From NCBI RefSeq assembly GCF_000812465.1, contig NZ_JWMA01000047.1:1-45706 (forward strand): a stretch of 45,706 nucleotides of DNA, in the 5' to 3' direction. Position 1 is the first letter of the stretch; each line of letters opens with the position of its first letter. Below, piece by piece: positions 20,881 through 28,582 of this stretch. The notes below the pieces were generated by a model that was not told the origin of the DNA, did not search any database, and worked only from the letters and a program-made list of their open reading frames with translations. Both the position numbers and the translations under genes were made by a program. This DNA is from Cupriavidus sp. IDO (lineage in GTDB: Bacteria; Pseudomonadota; Gammaproteobacteria; Burkholderiales; Burkholderiaceae).

Positions 20881-21335
20881 GTCCGGGCTCCCGGGGACAC
20901 CGACGCGGTCAGGTCCGCTGACAGGGTCGCTGCTGCCCGTACGTCCGAGCGACCGGGAATGGCGGGCACATCTCGAAGCATCCTCATCGGGGGTGTCCAG
21001 TGACGGCTCTTGTCATGTTCTGATGGCGCCGGCGCCTGGCCAGGGCAAGGCCAGGTCCGTCCGTCGCCGCTGCTCACACTAAGCAACGAACGCTGTGTGA
21101 GTACGCCTCTCTGGAGAAGTATCGTGCCTGCGTGATCGGACGCAATCGGGCTAAGTGCGTTGCCGAACGTCGATTGCAGGTGGATGCGCGCGGACGCAGA
21201 AATGGGTACGCATGCCGCCGGTGCGGGCCGCGGTGGCTGCGACAGAATGATGGGAAGCGGATGGTGTGCCGGCCGATATGTCCTGCTCCTGCGCATGCAG
21301 GCGGGTCGTATCGGGCCGGCTTCCGGTGTGCGCGG
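20881..21335. promoter_or_regulatory. Upstream region of the wbpM-type gene
   Basis: This is a 455-bp gene-free stretch between the dehydratase start and the LuxR-type regulator stop. It holds a hairpin CCTGGCC-AGGGCAA-GGCCAGG at 21035-21055 next to the palindrome GGCGCCGGCGCC, and a copy of the 18-bp repeat at 21194-21211. Minus-strand promoter elements for the dehydratase must lie here, but I cannot place them. The small ORFs in it lack ribosome sites and are not believed. Confidence 0.4.
21194..21211 (+). repeat. 18-bp interspersed motif, copy 1 (ACGCAGAAATGGGTACGC)
   Basis: Same motif as at 23818, 41487 (reverse strand) and 45393, with one or two substitutions. All four copies are intergenic. 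Confidence 0.6.
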
Positions 21336-22304
21336 TCAGAACGCCGCGCCGGCACTGGAGGAGTAGGCAGCTTCGCCGTGGCTGACCGTGGCGGCCTGCC
21401 TGACGCCGTCGCTGCGGCAGTTCCGCGTCTGGCGCTCGTCCCCGCTGACCCATTCCAGCGTGGCGCCGCGCTGCAGCGCTGCATACACGGCTTCGCCCTT
21501 GTTGCGGACCTTGAGGCGCTGGTAGAGCGTGCAAGCGTGGCTCTTCACCGTGGCAACGGAGATGTTGAGCATGCGGCTGACCGTCTTGATCGGGTAACCG
21601 CGTGCCAGCAGCACGAGGACTTCATATTGGCGCGGCGTGATCTTGAGCATTTCCGCTTCGTCGTAGCCCGGCTCTTCTTCGGCCATGGCCGGAGCGGGTG
21701 CCACGGCTGCCGGCGCGGCGAGCGGCTGCCCGGGCTTCAGCCCGGTCAGGTCGCGTACCGCCACGGCGCTGCGCAGGGCGCTGCGGGGGGCGGAAGCGCA
21801 GGCCGCCGGCAACAGTTGCTCGCCCTGCATTGCCGCACTGAGCGGCAACGGCGCGGCCGATGCCAGTGACTGTGTCACCGGCATTGCCGAACGCGAGGCC
21901 GAGGGCATGGCACCGGTTTCCGCGGTGAACAGCAGGCCTTGCACACCGGATACCGCCAGGCGGATCGCCGCTTCGATGACCGCCAGCGAGGCCGATTTCG
22001 GCAGGCAGCCGCAGATGCCGCGCGCGCTGTCGGCATTGGGCACATGCAGCGGCAACAGGTCGGCGAGCACCAGGATGCGCTGAGGCGCAAGCAGATTGCG
22101 GGCAAGATCAAGCTGCTCCCATCCCGCCGCGGTATCCGCGGGCATGCCGAAGACCAGCAGATCGGCGTTGCGAGGCGGGCTGTCCAGGCGGACAAGGTCG
22201 GCCGGCGCGAGCGCCATGACATGTCCGGAGTCCTGGATGTTCTCGAGCATCTGCAGCAGCCCGAGACGGAGCAGAGGATGCTCCTCGATCAGCAAGGCGT
22301 TCAT
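21336..22304 (-). CDS. LuxR-family regulator with degenerate receiver domain
   Basis: This 322-residue protein has the NarL/FixJ layout. The N-terminal receiver-like domain starts MNALLIEEHPLLRLGLLQML. A ~85-residue Ala/Pro-rich linker precedes a LuxR helix-turn-helix (ITPRQYEVLVLLARGYPIK to KVRNKGEAVYA, ~222-276). The acidic pair is Glu7-Glu8. The position where the phospho-acceptor Asp is expected is Val51 (ADLLVFGMPAD), while the conserved Lys survives in CLPKSAS. Classical phosphorylation is therefore unlikely. A GTG at 22313 is also possible, but the ATG at 22304 is eight bases from GGGGAG. Placed just beyond the polysaccharide locus, it may control it (inference). Confidence 0.85.
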   Translation of the reverse strand: MNALLIEEHPLLRLGLLQMLENIQDSGHVMALAPADLVRLDSPPRNADLLVFGMPADTAAGWEQLDLARNLLAPQRILVLADLLPLHVPNADSARGICGCLPKSASLAVIEAAIRLAVSGVQGLLFTAETGAMPSASRSAMPVTQSLASAAPLPLSAAMQGEQLLPAACASAPRSALRSAVAVRDLTGLKPGQPLAAPAAVAPAPAMAEEEPGYDEAEMLKITPRQYEVLVLLARGYPIKTVSRMLNISVATVKSHACTLYQRLKVRNKGEAVYAALQRGATLEWVSGDERQTRNCRSDGVRQAATVSHGEAAYSSSAGAAF

Positions 22305-22686
22305 TTGATTCACTCCCCGTTAGTGACGGGCGGGAGTGCGGGACGCTTTGCGTATGGAGGGAGAGTGCGGGACAGCGGGCACTACTCGTGCCTGGCTGGA
22401 CAGCCATACCCCCCGTGCTTCCATGTCCCGCCTGTTCCGTTGTGGATGGAACTTGTCGGCGCAACTGGAAGATTGACCCGAACCCCGAACCCGAAAATCT
22501 CGCTCCTGAATCGGCTTAAATTCATCTTATGGGCTGGTTGAATGGAACGCAACCCTCCCGATTTGGAACGGGACGAGGTGGGAATGAAGGCGGTTTCATA
22601 ATCCGCCATAAAAGGCCACGGCAGGGCCTCCTTATGTTCCGCAAACGCCATGCCGGCGCGGGATGGCGGGTGTTTCAACATTGAGA

Positions 22687-22706
22687 CAACGCTTTTGAAA
22701 GCGTTG
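22687..22706. promoter_or_regulatory. Perfect 9-bp dyad, operator-like
   Basis: CAACGCTTT-TG-AAAGCGTTG reads the same on both strands apart from the two central bases. It lies about 380 bp upstream of the LuxR-type regulator, in AT-richer DNA. No T-tract follows, so a protein-binding site is more likely than a terminator. Confidence 0.5.
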
Positions 22707-22949
22707 CATTGCTGTAACCGAATCCATTATCCAGTGGCCATTAACGTACCCGAGATAACCCTTTTGGGTGGACCCCGTAATATATCTACGGCCAGCCTGC
22801 TGCAATTATGAAACTCTTATTTCAGCACCTGTTGCGAAATACCCGGGAGGAATTTACAACGGGTCGGGCGCATGGACTAGTGCTTAAGGATGGGTGACGA
22901 TTCGCTCGTCGGGATGAGGCCGGGAGCAGTGGGCCGCACTACTGCCGGA

Positions 22950-22986
22950 GGCTTGCCACCAACCCGGCGTCGGGACGTGGCAAGCC
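22950..22986. terminator. Long hairpin downstream of the YXWGXW gene
   Basis: GGCTTGCCAC pairs with GTGGCAAGCC (10 bp), and the loop itself contains CCCG-GCGT-CGGG. It starts 23 bp past the stop of the minus-strand gene at 23009, where a terminator is expected. No U-tract follows on that strand, so it may only stabilise the 3' end. Confidence 0.5.
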
Positions 22987-23008
22987 CGCATGGTAGGGCT
23001 TCGGTTTG

Positions 23009-23329
23009 TCAGCGTGCCCAGTAGCCCGGGCGCATCACCCAGCCGTGCGGCCCCTGGACCCAGCGATCAGGCATATAGCGGTAACCGGGGCGCTGCGCCT
23101 GCCAGTAGCCACCGCGCCAGTCATAGCGGCCGCCTCGGGCAACCCAGTGGCCCGGCACCCATGCCTGGCCTGGACGAGCTGCCGGGCGCGGCTCATAGCG
23201 CGGCGGCGGGGGCGGGTGGCCATAGGCGTATCCCGGGGGCGGGGCGGGGTACGCGTCGGCGGGGGCGATCAGGCCGAACGAGGCGCCGGCGGCGAGGACG
23301 GCAGCGGCGAGCAGTAGTTGGCGTTTCAT
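23009..23329 (-). CDS. YXWGXW-repeat secreted protein
   Basis: This 106-residue protein has a clear Sec signal peptide (MKRQLLLAAAVLAAGASFG..., cleavage likely after ADA at about residue 26). A Pro/Tyr-rich segment follows, then repeated aromatic-Gly motifs such as WVPGHWVARGGRYDW, YWQAQRPGYRYMPDRW and WVMRPGYW. This is the YXWGXW/WxxGxW family of small exported proteins, whose function is not established. The ATG at 23329 follows AGGAGA. An upstream extension in the same frame has no ribosome site. It lies 49 bp downstream of a tiny lipoprotein gene on the same strand and likely forms a two-gene unit with it. Confidence 0.85.
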   Translation of the reverse strand: MKRQLLLAAAVLAAGASFGLIAPADAYPAPPPGYAYGHPPPPPRYEPRPAARPGQAWVPGHWVARGGRYDWRGGYWQAQRPGYRYMPDRWVQGPHGWVMRPGYWAR

Positions 23330-23378
23330 CTGGATTCTCCTGGTATCAGTCAGGGCGGGCGGCGCGGCGCGCGTCGCA

Positions 23379-23504
23379 TCAATAGCGGTCGTGGTAGTAG
23401 TGGTAGCGCGGCGGCGGGCCACCGCGCGGCGGCACCACGATGCAGGCGGAAAGCAGGGCCGCCGTGGTTGACAGCAGTACCACCAGGGAGAGGGCGCGTT
23501 TCAT
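23379..23504 (-). CDS. Small lipoprotein (41 residues)
   Basis: Translation gives a 41-residue product beginning MKRALSLVVLLSTTAALLSAC. A lipobox LSAC puts the lipidated Cys at residue 21. The remaining ~20 residues are Pro/Arg/Tyr-rich (VVPPRGGPPPRYHYYHD) and end in Tyr. GGAG lies nine bases before the ATG. The composition of the tail resembles the aromatic-rich YXWGXW neighbour just downstream. Such short lipoproteins are often missed by gene callers. Function is unknown, and an outer-membrane-anchored partner of the neighbour is possible. Confidence 0.72.
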   Translation of the reverse strand: MKRALSLVVLLSTTAALLSACIVVPPRGGPPPRYHYYHDRY

Positions 23505-24006
23505 GTTGTGGCTCCGGATCGGTTCGCGTTGAACATGGCTTCAATGTAGCGACGCGTGCCGGCGCTGCGTGCTTGCACTTGTAAGGCCGTCTCACATCGT
23601 GCGTGAACCGGCAGTGGCTGCCGGCGAATTCTTGCGGCAGCCCGCCAGGCCTTCCGGCACAAGGGATTCAGGGACGCGCGCAAGGTCCGCCCGATCTTGC
23701 CGGTGATCCCTTGCCAGCGTAATGTGACGTTACATCGGAAATAAATATCGCAAAGGTTTGCTGCCCGGACCGGCATCCTGGATGCGGAATCGGCTTGTCC
23801 GGGCAGCGTGAAATCGCACGCAGAATTGGGTACGCTTTGGCGGTGCGCCACGCCTCAACGTGGCGCGCGCCGCTCCCCGGAGCAGTGCGTCCGGGCGCGC
23901 GAGAAGGCGCGATCGGCCCATGCCAGGGAGATGGCCGATGGCACGAAGCTTGCACAATGTCCTGCGGAGTTTGGGAAATTCACCACGTGTGCTTGAAGGA
24001 GGCGCC
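23505..24006. promoter_or_regulatory. Intergenic region between the lipoprotein and cyn genes
   Basis: About 500 bp have no supported gene. They contain a near-palindrome ATGTGACGTTACAT at 23722-23735 in an AT-richer patch, a copy of the 18-bp repeat at 23818-23835, and right after it a strong hairpin GCGCCACG-CCTCAA-CGTGGCGC at 23845-23866. Promoters for both flanking divergent units should be here. Confidence 0.4.
23818..23835 (+). repeat. 18-bp interspersed motif, copy 2 (ACGCAGAATTGGGTACGC)
   Basis: This is the copy closest to the consensus. It is followed by CTTT-type bases, as in the copies at 45393 and 41487. Confidence 0.6.
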
Positions 24007-24144
24007 ATGCCGGTCATGCTCATCGTGCTGGCCCTGCAGATGCTGCAGGGGTTGACGCCCGCCGCCGGCGCGCTGTTCGCGCTGCCGGTGGCGGTCGAGG
24101 CAAGCGACGGCGCCGCCGTCATCGAACAGGCCATGCTGCGATGA
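24007..24144 (+). CDS. Small hydrophobic ORF upstream of cyanase (45 residues)
   Basis: A 45-residue frame starts at an ATG with a near-perfect ribosome site (AAGGAGG, 4-5 bases spacing). It begins MPVMLIVLALQMLQGLTP, a single hydrophobic segment like a signal or membrane helix. A short soluble tail containing VEASDGAAVIEQAML follows. It ends 78 bp before cynS on the same strand and may be cotranscribed. No known family was recognised. The strong ribosome site is the main reason to accept it. A translated leader that affects cynS expression is an alternative. Confidence 0.5.
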   Translation: MPVMLIVLALQMLQGLTPAAGALFALPVAVEASDGAAVIEQAMLR

Positions 24145-24222
24145 CGCGCCCCGCTTCACGTCGCGTGCGTGTCTCTCCCCCAGTCCGGCGACATCAACGA
24201 CATCCACCCTGACGGAGAGACC

Positions 24223-24666
24223 ATGAACCGCAGCGACGTGACCGACCTCATCATCGAAGCCAAGGTCAGGCGCGGCATCACCTGGGCCCAGGTAGCCGAA
24301 CGCGTAGGCAAGAGCAAGGAATGGACGACGGCCGCGTGCCTGGGCCAGATGGTATTCGACGAGGCCGGCGCGCGCGCCGTGATGGAGATCTTCGGCCTGC
24401 CGGCGGAAGCCGAGCCCTGGCTGCGCACCGTGCCATACAAGGGCTCGCTGCCCACGCAGGTGCCGACCGATCCGCTGATCTACCGCTTCTACGAGCTCAT
24501 CAGCGTCTACGGGACCACCTTCAAGGCCCTGATCCACGAAGAGTTCGGCGACGGCATCATGAGCGCCATCGACTTCCGCATGGACCTGCAGCGCGAGCCC
24601 GATCCGAACGGCGACCGGGTGCGCATCGAGATGTCGGGCAAGTTCCTGCCCTACAAGACTTACTAG
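24223..24666 (+). CDS. cynS: Cyanate hydratase (cyanase)
   Basis: This 147-residue enzyme converts cyanate and bicarbonate to ammonia and two CO2 and acts as a cytoplasmic decamer. The N-terminal helical domain (SDVTDLIIEAKVRRG, then WAQVAERVGKSKEW) precedes the conserved catalytic domain. That domain has VPTDPLIYRFYELISVYG, holding the active-site Arg and Glu, and IMSAIDFRMDL with the active-site Ser. The length is close to the usual ~156. GGAGAG supports the ATG at 24223; an in-frame start 54 bases upstream is less likely. It overlaps by four bases the convergent stop of a CynX-like transporter gene. The carbonic anhydrase cynT that often accompanies it is absent here. Confidence 0.95.
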   Translation: MNRSDVTDLIIEAKVRRGITWAQVAERVGKSKEWTTAACLGQMVFDEAGARAVMEIFGLPAEAEPWLRTVPYKGSLPTQVPTDPLIYRFYELISVYGTTFKALIHEEFGDGIMSAIDFRMDLQREPDPNGDRVRIEMSGKFLPYKTY

Positions 24667-25895
24667 GCCCCGGCTGGCGCTGAAAGGGGGCCTGCCATCG
24701 ACGCACCGTAGCGCGCCGGATCAAGTCGCGTAGTGAGCGCAAACACCAGCGCCACGCAAGCGAAGTGATACCACCAGCCGGCCAGGAAGTTGCCGCTGCG
24801 GTCATGCAGGACAGCGGTGATCCAGGGGGCGAGCGATGCCAGCAGGAAGCCGCCGCCCTGCATCAGCGCCCCCAGCGCGCCGGCGCTGTCAGGATCAGGC
24901 AGGTGATCGAGCGCCACCACCAGATACAAGGCAAAGCACCCGCCAAGGCCCGCGCCGCCGATCATCGCCCAGGCGTGCGGCGCGAGGTTGGGCCATACCG
25001 CCAGGCCGGCAAAGCCGATGGCTTGCAGCACAAGCGCGAGTGCCATCCAGGCCCGCCGGTCGCGCTTGCGCGCCGCCAGCGCAGGCAGTGCGAGTGCGGC
25101 AGCGGCCTGGGCAATTGCCATCAGCGCGACCAGGCTGCCGCTCTTCCCGGCGCTCCAGCCGTGGCTCTGATAGAAGGGCGCGAGCCAGGCCACCAGCGAG
25201 GCATAGCCGCCGTTCATCACGCCGAAGCAGCCCATCAGGAGCCAGGTGCGGGGCCGGCGCAGCAGACGCAGCGTAGAGCCCGAGGCGGCACGGTTGGCCG
25301 CTTGCCGGGCACCTGAGGCGCGCGGCAGCGTGCGCCATGCCAGCACCAGGGCGGCCCAGGCCGGCAAAGCCCACAGCGCCAGGCCGTCACGCCAGTTGCC
25401 GGCCATGCTGGCCACGAAGGGCGTCAGCTGCGCACCCAGTGCGCCGCCGCCCATCAATGCGGCCGAGTAGAGGCCCATGACCGGCGCCACGCGGCTCGGG
25501 AATTCCTGCTTGATGATGCCGGGATACGCCGCCTGCACCACGGCCACGCCCAGCCCGCACAGCGCGGCGGTGGCAATCAGCAGCGGGCCGTCCGCCACCC
25601 CCAGCCGCAGCGCGGATCCCGCTCCCAGCAGCACCAGCGCGCCGATGATGGCGCGGCGCGCGCCCAGGCGCTGGCGGATGGCCGGCGCGACAAACGCGCC
25701 GACCCCCATCAGCAGCATCGGCAGCAGCGTCAGCCACGCCATGCCCTGGTAGTCCAGCCCGGTACCCGCGCGGATGGCGGGGGCCAGCGGGCCCACGGCG
25801 GTCAGGAAGGGCCGCAGGTTCAGCCCGATCACCACCACGGCAGCCAGCATCTGCCAGCGCGGTGCCGCCGTGGCGGCAAGTGCCCGCTCAGACAC
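24663..25895 (-). CDS. cynX: CynX/NimT-family MFS transporter
   Basis: This 410-residue protein has about 12 hydrophobic helices and the major-facilitator family layout. The opening VIGLNLRPFLTAVGPLAPAIRAG is the hallmark of the CynX/NimT subgroup (N-L-R-P). IRQRLGARRAIIGA follows as the loop 2-3 motif, and the second half starts at about WLLMGCFGVMNGGY. Members include the cyanate transporter CynX and a 2-nitroimidazole exporter, so substrate is not fixed by sequence. Convergent adjacency to cynS favours cyanate. Its start overlaps the stop of the upstream deaminase gene by eight bases. Confidence 0.85.
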   Translation of the reverse strand: MSERALAATAAPRWQMLAAVVVIGLNLRPFLTAVGPLAPAIRAGTGLDYQGMAWLTLLPMLLMGVGAFVAPAIRQRLGARRAIIGALVLLGAGSALRLGVADGPLLIATAALCGLGVAVVQAAYPGIIKQEFPSRVAPVMGLYSAALMGGGALGAQLTPFVASMAGNWRDGLALWALPAWAALVLAWRTLPRASGARQAANRAASGSTLRLLRRPRTWLLMGCFGVMNGGYASLVAWLAPFYQSHGWSAGKSGSLVALMAIAQAAAALALPALAARKRDRRAWMALALVLQAIGFAGLAVWPNLAPHAWAMIGGAGLGGCFALYLVVALDHLPDPDSAGALGALMQGGGFLLASLAPWITAVLHDRSGNFLAGWWYHFACVALVFALTTRLDPARYGASMAGPLSAPAGA

Positions 25896-26346
25896 CGGAC
25901 TTGCGCGGCCCGTACAGCTGCGCGGCGGAGATATCCACCGGCACCCGCGTCAGCGGCAGCGGCGGGGGCGTCAGCGAAAGACGCAGGGCCTGGTAGGCCG
26001 CCTCACTGGACAGGCCGTACGGCGCGGCATCCGCGTTGTCGAAGGCGTAGTAGACCGCCTCGACGCCCGCCATGGTCAGCGCGGCCAGGCACATCGGGCA
26101 GGGATGGCCGCTGGCGTAGGCCACCGCGCCGGGCAGGTCCGGGCGGCCCAGCTTGCGGCTGGCGGCGCGCAGGGCTTCCATCTCGGCGTGCGTGGTCGGG
26201 TCGTGGCTGTGGACGATGTCGTTGACGCCGGTGACAACCGCCTCGCCGCCGATCGCCAGCACGGCGCCGAACGGCCGGCCGCCGCGGCGCAGATTGGCCT
26301 CGGCCAGGCGTACGGCCTCTTGCATGAACTGTTGATGGGTCGTCAT
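25888..26346 (-). CDS. Nucleoside/guanine deaminase (CDA-fold)
   Basis: This 152-residue zinc deaminase has HAEMEAL (zinc His plus proton-shuttle Glu) and PCPMCLAAL (two zinc Cys). The family covers guanine deaminase GuaD and related small-molecule deaminases; the tRNA enzyme TadA is a paralogue. FDNADAAPYGLSSEA in the C-terminal half is reminiscent of the guanine-deaminase type. Substrate is uncertain. It is the first gene of a two-gene unit with the CynX-like transporter and is divergent from a LysR regulator, which probably controls it. Confidence 0.85.
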   Translation of the reverse strand: MTTHQQFMQEAVRLAEANLRRGGRPFGAVLAIGGEAVVTGVNDIVHSHDPTTHAEMEALRAASRKLGRPDLPGAVAYASGHPCPMCLAALTMAGVEAVYYAFDNADAAPYGLSSEAAYQALRLSLTPPPLPLTRVPVDISAAQLYGPRKSGV

Positions 26347-26442
26347 GGGATTATTGAAAGTGAGTGCATGCTCGCGCGGGAATCACAATTGGGAGCCCGG
26401 ATCGCCAGATGCGAAGGCATCAATCTACGCTCGGGTTTGATG

Positions 26443-26470
26443 ATTGGGAAATTAAATGATGAAATCATCT
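26443..26470. promoter_or_regulatory. Candidate LysR-type operator between deaminase and regulator
   Basis: The 153-bp divergent region is AT-rich. It contains GATGATT...AATCATC arms and a nested GATGA-AA-TCATC dyad at about 26459-26470. The placement between a LysR gene and its divergent neighbour is where an activator site is expected. The boundaries are my reading only. Confidence 0.4.
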
Positions 26471-26499
26471 GCAGTGGAAAATCGAATGGATGCCTCACC

Positions 26500-27369
26500 A
26501 TGCATGACGCCCGCCTGGACCCCGTACTGATGCAAAGCTTTGTCGCCGTGGCGGAGAGCGGCAGCTTCACCCGTGCCGCCGAGCGGGTGCACCTGACCCA
26601 GTCAACCGTCAGCCAGCAGGTGCGCCGGCTGGAGGAGCAGCTCGGCTGCGAGCTGCTCGACCGCGGCGGGCGCTACGTCACCACCACGCCAGAGGGCGAG
26701 CGCCTGCTCGGCTATGCGCGGCGGCTGCAGCAGCTGATGGCCGAGGCGGTGGAGCAGGTCCGGCAAAGCGCCGGGCAGGGAGAAATCCGGCTGGGGGTGC
26801 CGGAGGATTTTGCGGCGCAGACGCTGACGCCGATGCTGGCCGGGTTTGCCGATACCTGGCCGGGCGTGCGGCTGGAGGTGACAAGTGGCCTGAGCCACGA
26901 GTTATGGCAGCGCTTCCAGGACCGCGAGCTGGATCTCGCGCTGGTCAAGCAGCGCGTCGGGCATGCAGCCGGCGTAGCCTGCTGGCCCGAGCCGCTGTGC
27001 TGGATCGACAGCCGCGAGCGTCCCGCCGCGGCACGCGATCCCGTGCCGCTGGTGGTGTTCCCCAGCGGTGGGCTTTACCGCGGCGAGATGACCCACGCGC
27101 TGGACGCCAGCGGGCGGCGCTGGCGCATCGGCTTTGTCAGTGCGAGCCTGGCCAGCATCCGCTCGGCCGTGGCGGACGGGCTGGGGATCAGCCTGCTGCC
27201 GCGACGGCTCGCCACCGCCGCCCACCGGATCCTCGACGGCGAAGCGTGGCTGTCCGACGTGCCGGACGTGGAGCTGACCCTGCATGCCCAGCCCGACCCT
27301 TCCGCCGCGGCGCGCGACATGATGGGCCGCCTGGTGGCGCTGTGCGGCCAGGCCATGCACGGGCCGTAA
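26500..27369 (+). CDS. LysR-family transcriptional regulator
   Basis: This 289-residue regulator has the LysR helix-turn-helix at residues ~5-64 (LMQSFVAVAESGSFTRAAERVHLTQSTVSQQVRRLEEQLG). A substrate-binding domain of the PBP2 type follows (GEIRLGVPEDFAAQTLTPMLAGF...). The ATG at 26500 begins just before the DNA-binding domain. It is divergent from the deaminase-CynX unit, and by family rule probably regulates that unit and itself. A link to cyanate sensing (CynR role) is possible given the nearby cynS, but sequence alone does not show it. Confidence 0.88.
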   Translation: MHDARLDPVLMQSFVAVAESGSFTRAAERVHLTQSTVSQQVRRLEEQLGCELLDRGGRYVTTTPEGERLLGYARRLQQLMAEAVEQVRQSAGQGEIRLGVPEDFAAQTLTPMLAGFADTWPGVRLEVTSGLSHELWQRFQDRELDLALVKQRVGHAAGVACWPEPLCWIDSRERPAAARDPVPLVVFPSGGLYRGEMTHALDASGRRWRIGFVSASLASIRSAVADGLGISLLPRRLATAAHRILDGEAWLSDVPDVELTLHAQPDPSAAARDMMGRLVALCGQAMHGP

Positions 27370-27426
27370 GCGGCCGCTTCAGGATTGACTCAGGGCGGGT
27401 TCAGGGTGATCGCGGGCGCGGGCCGG

Positions 27427-27606
27427 TCAGCCGAAGAACTCGTTGTAGTAGCGGGTGCAGGTACCGGTCTGGCGGAACGTGTACGGCAATTCCGCCATGG
27501 CGGCGGCGTCCAGCGAACCGAAGGGGATGTCGAGGTCGGAGGCCTCCTGGGTCAGGCCGTGGTTGTCGAGGCGGCTGTCGGGACGGGTGATGTGCTGCGA
27601 AGTCAT
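27427..27606 (-). CDS. Small hypothetical protein (59 residues)
   Basis: This 59-residue frame from the ATG at 27606 begins MTSQHITRPDSRLDNHG and ends RYYNEFFG. It is acidic and polar, with a single Cys (TGTCTRYYNEFF) and no signal peptide or membrane segment. No family was recognised. The ribosome site is weak. Longer starts exist (ATG 27636, TTG 27684), and a GCGGAA-T-TTCCGC dyad at 27666-27678 sits just upstream. It is convergent with the LysR gene. Confidence 0.5.
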   Translation of the reverse strand: MTSQHITRPDSRLDNHGLTQEASDLDIPFGSLDAAAMAELPYTFRQTGTCTRYYNEFFG

Positions 27607-27665
27607 GTCAGGCTCACTTGTAGTGCCGGGCGCCATGGGTGCCGGCGCCGTCGAAACGTGAATCA

Positions 27666-27678
27666 GCGGAATTTCCGC
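27666..27678. promoter_or_regulatory. Perfect 6-bp dyad GCGGAA-T-TTCCGC
   Basis: It lies in the 264-bp region between the divergent small hypothetical gene and the phosphoribosyltransferase gene. It may be an operator. A TATAGT hexamer closer to the plus-strand gene is a possible -10. Confidence 0.35.
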
Positions 27679-27870
27679 CTGCAAATGATCCTAACCGCGG
27701 ATGCCGTTCCGGTCAGCCATCCGGCGCAGAACACACTGTTTCTGAATTGCGTCCAATCGTTATGCCAGGCGTCACATTCCGCACGCTGGCGGGCGATCGG
27801 CAAACTGCTGTTGCTGGCCGGGGCAGGGTCTATAGTGGCTCAGGAACGCTTGGCAACGCAGGAGTACGCC

Positions 27871-28569
27871 ATGACTGTGCCACCGTGCTTTGCAGATCGC
27901 CGCGAGGCCGGCATCTACCTTGGCAGGCGGCTGGCCGAACTGGACTTCGGCAAGCCGCGCGATGACGTAGCGCCGGCGCTGGTGCTGGCCCTGCCTCGCG
28001 GCGGTGTGCCGGTGGCATTTGAAGTGGCGCGCGCGCTGAATGCCCGGCTCGATGTGCTGCTGGTGCGCAAGATCGGCGCGGCGGGCTATCCCGAGCTGGC
28101 GCTCGGCGCCGTGGTCGAGGGCGATGCCGGCGGCAAAGGTCCGCATACCGTCGTCAACGACGACCCGTGGGCGCAGCGCGCCGTCGAGAGCGGCAGCTTC
28201 GATGCCGAGCGCGGGCGCCAGCTCAACGAGATCACGCGGCGCCAGCAACGCTATCGCGGCGGCAAGCCGGTGCCGGCAATGGCCGGGCGCACGGTGATCG
28301 TGGTGGATGACGGCGTGGCCACCGGTGCCACCATGCGTGCTGCGCTGGAAGGCGTGCGCATGGCCGGCGCCGCGCAAGTGGTGGCCGCCGTGCCGGTGGG
28401 GGCGCAGGATGGCCTGGCCAGCCTGCAGCCGGCTGCCGACCAGGTGATCTGCCTGAACACGCCGCCCAGCTTCGGCGCGGTGGGTGCCTTCTACCTCGAT
28501 TTCACGCAGACCAGCGACGACGAGGCGCTGGCACTGCTGCGCGAAGCGGCATCGTGGCAGGTGAGGTGA
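27871..28569 (+). CDS. Phosphoribosyltransferase-family protein
   Basis: This 232-residue protein is of the type I PRTase fold. The PRPP loop reads VIVVDDGVATGATM, with its two acidic residues followed by the ATGAT-like loop. An N-terminal LALPRGGVPVAFEVARAL element and DVLLVRKIGAAGYPELALGAV are typical of the stand-alone PRTase-like family found beside esterases and in stress loci. The nucleobase substrate is unknown. The ATG at 27871 follows GGAG at suitable spacing; a longer in-frame start is unsupported. It appears to be a single-gene unit. Confidence 0.85.
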   Translation: MTVPPCFADRREAGIYLGRRLAELDFGKPRDDVAPALVLALPRGGVPVAFEVARALNARLDVLLVRKIGAAGYPELALGAVVEGDAGGKGPHTVVNDDPWAQRAVESGSFDAERGRQLNEITRRQQRYRGGKPVPAMAGRTVIVVDDGVATGATMRAALEGVRMAGAAQVVAAVPVGAQDGLASLQPAADQVICLNTPPSFGAVGAFYLDFTQTSDDEALALLREAASWQVR

Positions 28570-28582
28570 GCAGGCGCCGAGC

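Larger units (their letters stand above)
22305..23008. promoter_or_regulatory. Long non-coding region with several dyads
   Basis: About 700 bp carry no supported gene and are clearly less GC-rich than their surroundings at about 22480-22860. Contents: a direct repeat of GAGTGCGGGAC near 22331 and 22363, upstream of the regulator; GGCGG/CCGCC and AGGCC/GGCCT stem-loops at about 22590-22640; the perfect dyad at 22687-22706; an ACCC-TTTT-GGGT hairpin near 22758; and the long hairpin at 22950-22986. The regulator promoter must be here on the minus strand. An unannotated small RNA is possible. Confidence 0.45.

Noticed and set aside
27856..27870. Fifth copy of the 18-bp motif (ACGCAGGAGTACGC before the phosphoribosyltransferase gene)
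   Set aside because: It lacks the central bases and coincides with a ribosome-binding site, so the likeness is probably chance.
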